Below are positions 62,707 to 64,000 of a stretch of 64,000 bases of DNA, piece by piece (position 1 is the first letter of the stretch; each line of letters begins with the position of its first letter). The stretch comes from Nocardia sp. NBC_01329 (GTDB lineage Bacteria > Actinomycetota > Actinomycetes > Mycobacteriales > Mycobacteriaceae), in contig NZ_CP108381.1 in assembly GCF_035956715.1 (NCBI RefSeq), forward strand, positions 1,612,001 to 1,676,000. The letters run 5' to 3'. The position numbers and the translations under genes were made by a program. A model generated the notes under the pieces. The model did not search any database. It saw nothing but the letters and a program-made list of their open reading frames with translations, and was not told the origin of the DNA.

Positions 62707-62805
62707 TCAGTGGAGTGCGGGGTGCGCCGGCAGAGTCCGAGCTGCCGTGCGCGGCCGGATGTAGTACGCGCCGATCGCGCACACCCCGTTGCACAAAGTT
62801 CCCAT
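62707..62805 (-). CDS. 32-residue upstream peptide in the erm leader
   Basis: Reads MGTLCNGVCAIGAYYIRPR and continues to residue 32. The ATG (62805) is only 2-3 nt after the predicted transcription start, so it would be translated without a leader. It ends about 170 nt before erm, upstream of two hairpins, the position expected of a drug-sensing leader peptide. Translation is inferred. Confidence 0.5.
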   Translation of the reverse strand: MGTLCNGVCAIGAYYIRPRTAARTLPAHPALH

Positions 62806-62813
62806 AGCGGCCC

Positions 62814-62852
62814 ACTGTAGGACGGGTGCTACGGCCGGTCCACTTATTTTTT
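62814..62852 (-). promoter_or_regulatory. WhiB7-like promoter for erm
   Basis: On the minus strand: an A/T tract AAAAAATAA (62852-62844), then -35 TGGACC (62842-62837), 17-bp spacer, and -10 TACAGT (62819-62814). An A/T-rich element immediately upstream of a sigma-A -35 box is the mark of WhiB7 promoters, which drive erm(37), eis and tap in M. tuberculosis. It lies just after the exporter gene's stop. Confidence 0.6.
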
Positions 62853-62892
62853 CGGTTCGTCTTCGGGCGGCCGAAACGCTGCCGGCGCCGGC

Positions 62893-64000
62893 TCAGGCCG
62901 ATCCCGCTGCCTGCGGGCATCGCACCACACGCGGCTGACCGGTCGCGGCGAGCGGCTCCGCGAGATATGAATCCGGTTCGAGAGCAACGGTTTCGGAGAT
63001 ATGAGCGATATCGGGCACCGGATCGGCCACCGCGCCCCCGTCGCGGTAACTCCGGCTCAAGCGGCGGTAGTAGCTGCTTCCCAGCGCGAAGCCGGTGAAC
63101 ACGAGACCCAGGATGCCGAGCAGTACGAAAACCAATGCCATACCTCGGGCTTCGCCGGTGCCGAACCAGCCGCCGATCCAGCGCGCACCCGCGCCGTCGC
63201 TCATGAACGGAATGAAGAAGAACTGGGTCAGCGGACTGAGCAGGAACGCGGTCAGCGGTGACGCGGCCTGTTCGACGCTCTGGGCGAATCCGAAGACGCG
63301 ACCCTGCCGCTGATAGGGCACCACCTTCTGCAGCACCGTCTGCTCGGCTGCTTCCGCGAACGGCATGAGCGCCATGAAGACGGCCATCCCGCCGATCAGC
63401 AGAAGCACGGAATCCTGGATCGGGAATATCAGCATCACCGCCCACAGCGCGAGATTGATCAGCAGGATCAACCGCACCGGGTTCGACGAGGTGCCGGTGC
63501 GCGCCACCAGGAGACCGCCGAGGATCATCACGCCACTGAGCGCGCCCCAGACGACACCCCAGGCCTGTACCGACATCATCGACAACGCGTACGGGTCCAT
63601 CAGTGCCATCAGCCCGCCGAACAGCAGATTGTTGAGCGCGGAGAAGACGATGAGCGGGATCATTCCGGGAATCGCGCGGATGACGCGGACGGTGCCGCGC
63701 AGGTCGACGCGCCGGGGTTCGTCCGCCGCGGCCGCCCGGGCCAGCGAATCCGGCAGGGTCAGCCCACGCAGATGTGTCAGTGCGACTGTGAGCACGGCGA
63801 CGGCCAGGATCAGTATGCCCAGCATGCCGTTCCATCCCACCAGCAGCGCGCTGGCCACCGAGGTGATCAGATGGGAGACGCCGGTCGTCGTTCCGACCAG
63901 CCCGTTGGCGCGATCCCGGACCCGTTCGTCGAACATGGCGGTCACTACGGTGGGCAGCGCGATCGTGCGCAGACTCCCGGCGATCACCCCGGTCATCGCG
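62893..64000 (-). CDS. MFS exporter, 5' end outside the window
   Basis: About 370 residues of a MFS protein are visible; its first helices lie beyond the window edge. Seen: the second MFS-half features MDPYALSMMSVQAWGVVWGALSGVMILGG and YQRQGRVFGFAQSVEQAASPL (position of the GRVF motif in macrolide exporters of the MefA type). Roughly nine hydrophobic segments remain. Adjacent to and in the same direction as erm, so a drug-efflux role is plausible; the substrate is unproven. Confidence 0.85.
   Translation of the reverse strand, partial: AMTGVIAGSLRTIALPTVVTAMFDERVRDRANGLVGTTTGVSHLITSVASALLVGWNGMLGILILAVAVLTVALTHLRGLTLPDSLARAAAADEPRRVDLRGTVRVIRAIPGMIPLIVFSALNNLLFGGLMALMDPYALSMMSVQAWGVVWGALSGVMILGGLLVARTGTSSNPVRLILLINLALWAVMLIFPIQDSVLLLIGGMAVFMALMPFAEAAEQTVLQKVVPYQRQGRVFGFAQSVEQAASPLTAFLLSPLTQFFFIPFMSDGAGARWIGGWFGTGEARGMALVFVLLGILGLVFTGFALGSSYYRRLSRSYRDGGAVADPVPDIAHISETVALEPDSYLAEPLAATGQPRVVRCPQAAGSA

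Overview
The window is high-GC DNA from an actinomycete. Gene content points to a Nocardia-like member of the Mycobacteriales. Indicators are a complete nuoA-N operon next to an orphan response regulator as in mycobacteria, a mycobacterial-type conservon, an F420-type luciferase-like oxidoreductase, an EthA/MymA-like Baeyer-Villiger monooxygenase, many GTG starts, 4-bp start/stop overlaps and probable leaderless promoters. The genus is inferred from content; no marker gene was compared.

Layout. 1-6.1 kb: the 3' end of a highly reducing type I polyketide synthase, an overlapping alpha/beta hydrolase, a hot-dog hydratase and a secreted serine-hydrolase-like protein. 6.1-13.1 kb: accessory and housekeeping singletons, namely a recombinase-like protein lacking catalytic residues, a rhodanese, lumazine synthase under an FMN riboswitch, a phospholipase D/cardiolipin synthase-like enzyme, and three poorly known proteins. 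13.3-19.2 kb: a seven-gene catabolic operon (two-component flavin monooxygenase, cupin, DUF2848, nitrilase-family amidase, alpha/beta hydrolase, SnoaL-like protein) divergent from its probable GntR/FadR regulator. A promoter-overlapping palindrome lies between them. 19.3-22.2 kb: a DyP peroxidase, PCu(A)C copper chaperone and membrane protein set. 22.3-26.8 kb: a MarR-MFS efflux pair, a repeat-rich gap, and a divergent LLM oxidoreductase/TetR pair.

26.8-42.6 kb: the complex I operon on the minus strand. nuoH and nuoI are one continuous reading frame joined by a repeat-derived linker. 42.9-47.7 kb: the orphan response regulator, a Nudix hydrolase and a four-gene conservon (histidine kinase, Roadblock, DUF742, GTPase). 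47.8-49.2 kb is degraded: an aldehyde dehydrogenase fragment, a DUF779 relative without its cysteine signature, and a small lipoprotein.

49.3-58.4 kb: TetR/SDR divergent pair, Baeyer-Villiger monooxygenase, CoA-disulfide-reductase-like flavoprotein, PP2C phosphatase and an OmpR-type two-component system. 58.5-61.7 kb: ectABCD for ectoine and hydroxyectoine. 61.7-64 kb: an Erm-type 23S rRNA methyltransferase with a WhiB7-like promoter, a nearly leaderless upstream peptide and attenuator-like hairpins, next to an MFS exporter cut by the window edge.

Strongest leads for new biology are the GntR-controlled operon (substrate unknown, possibly an N-heteroaromatic), the erm leader and the NuoH-NuoI fusion.
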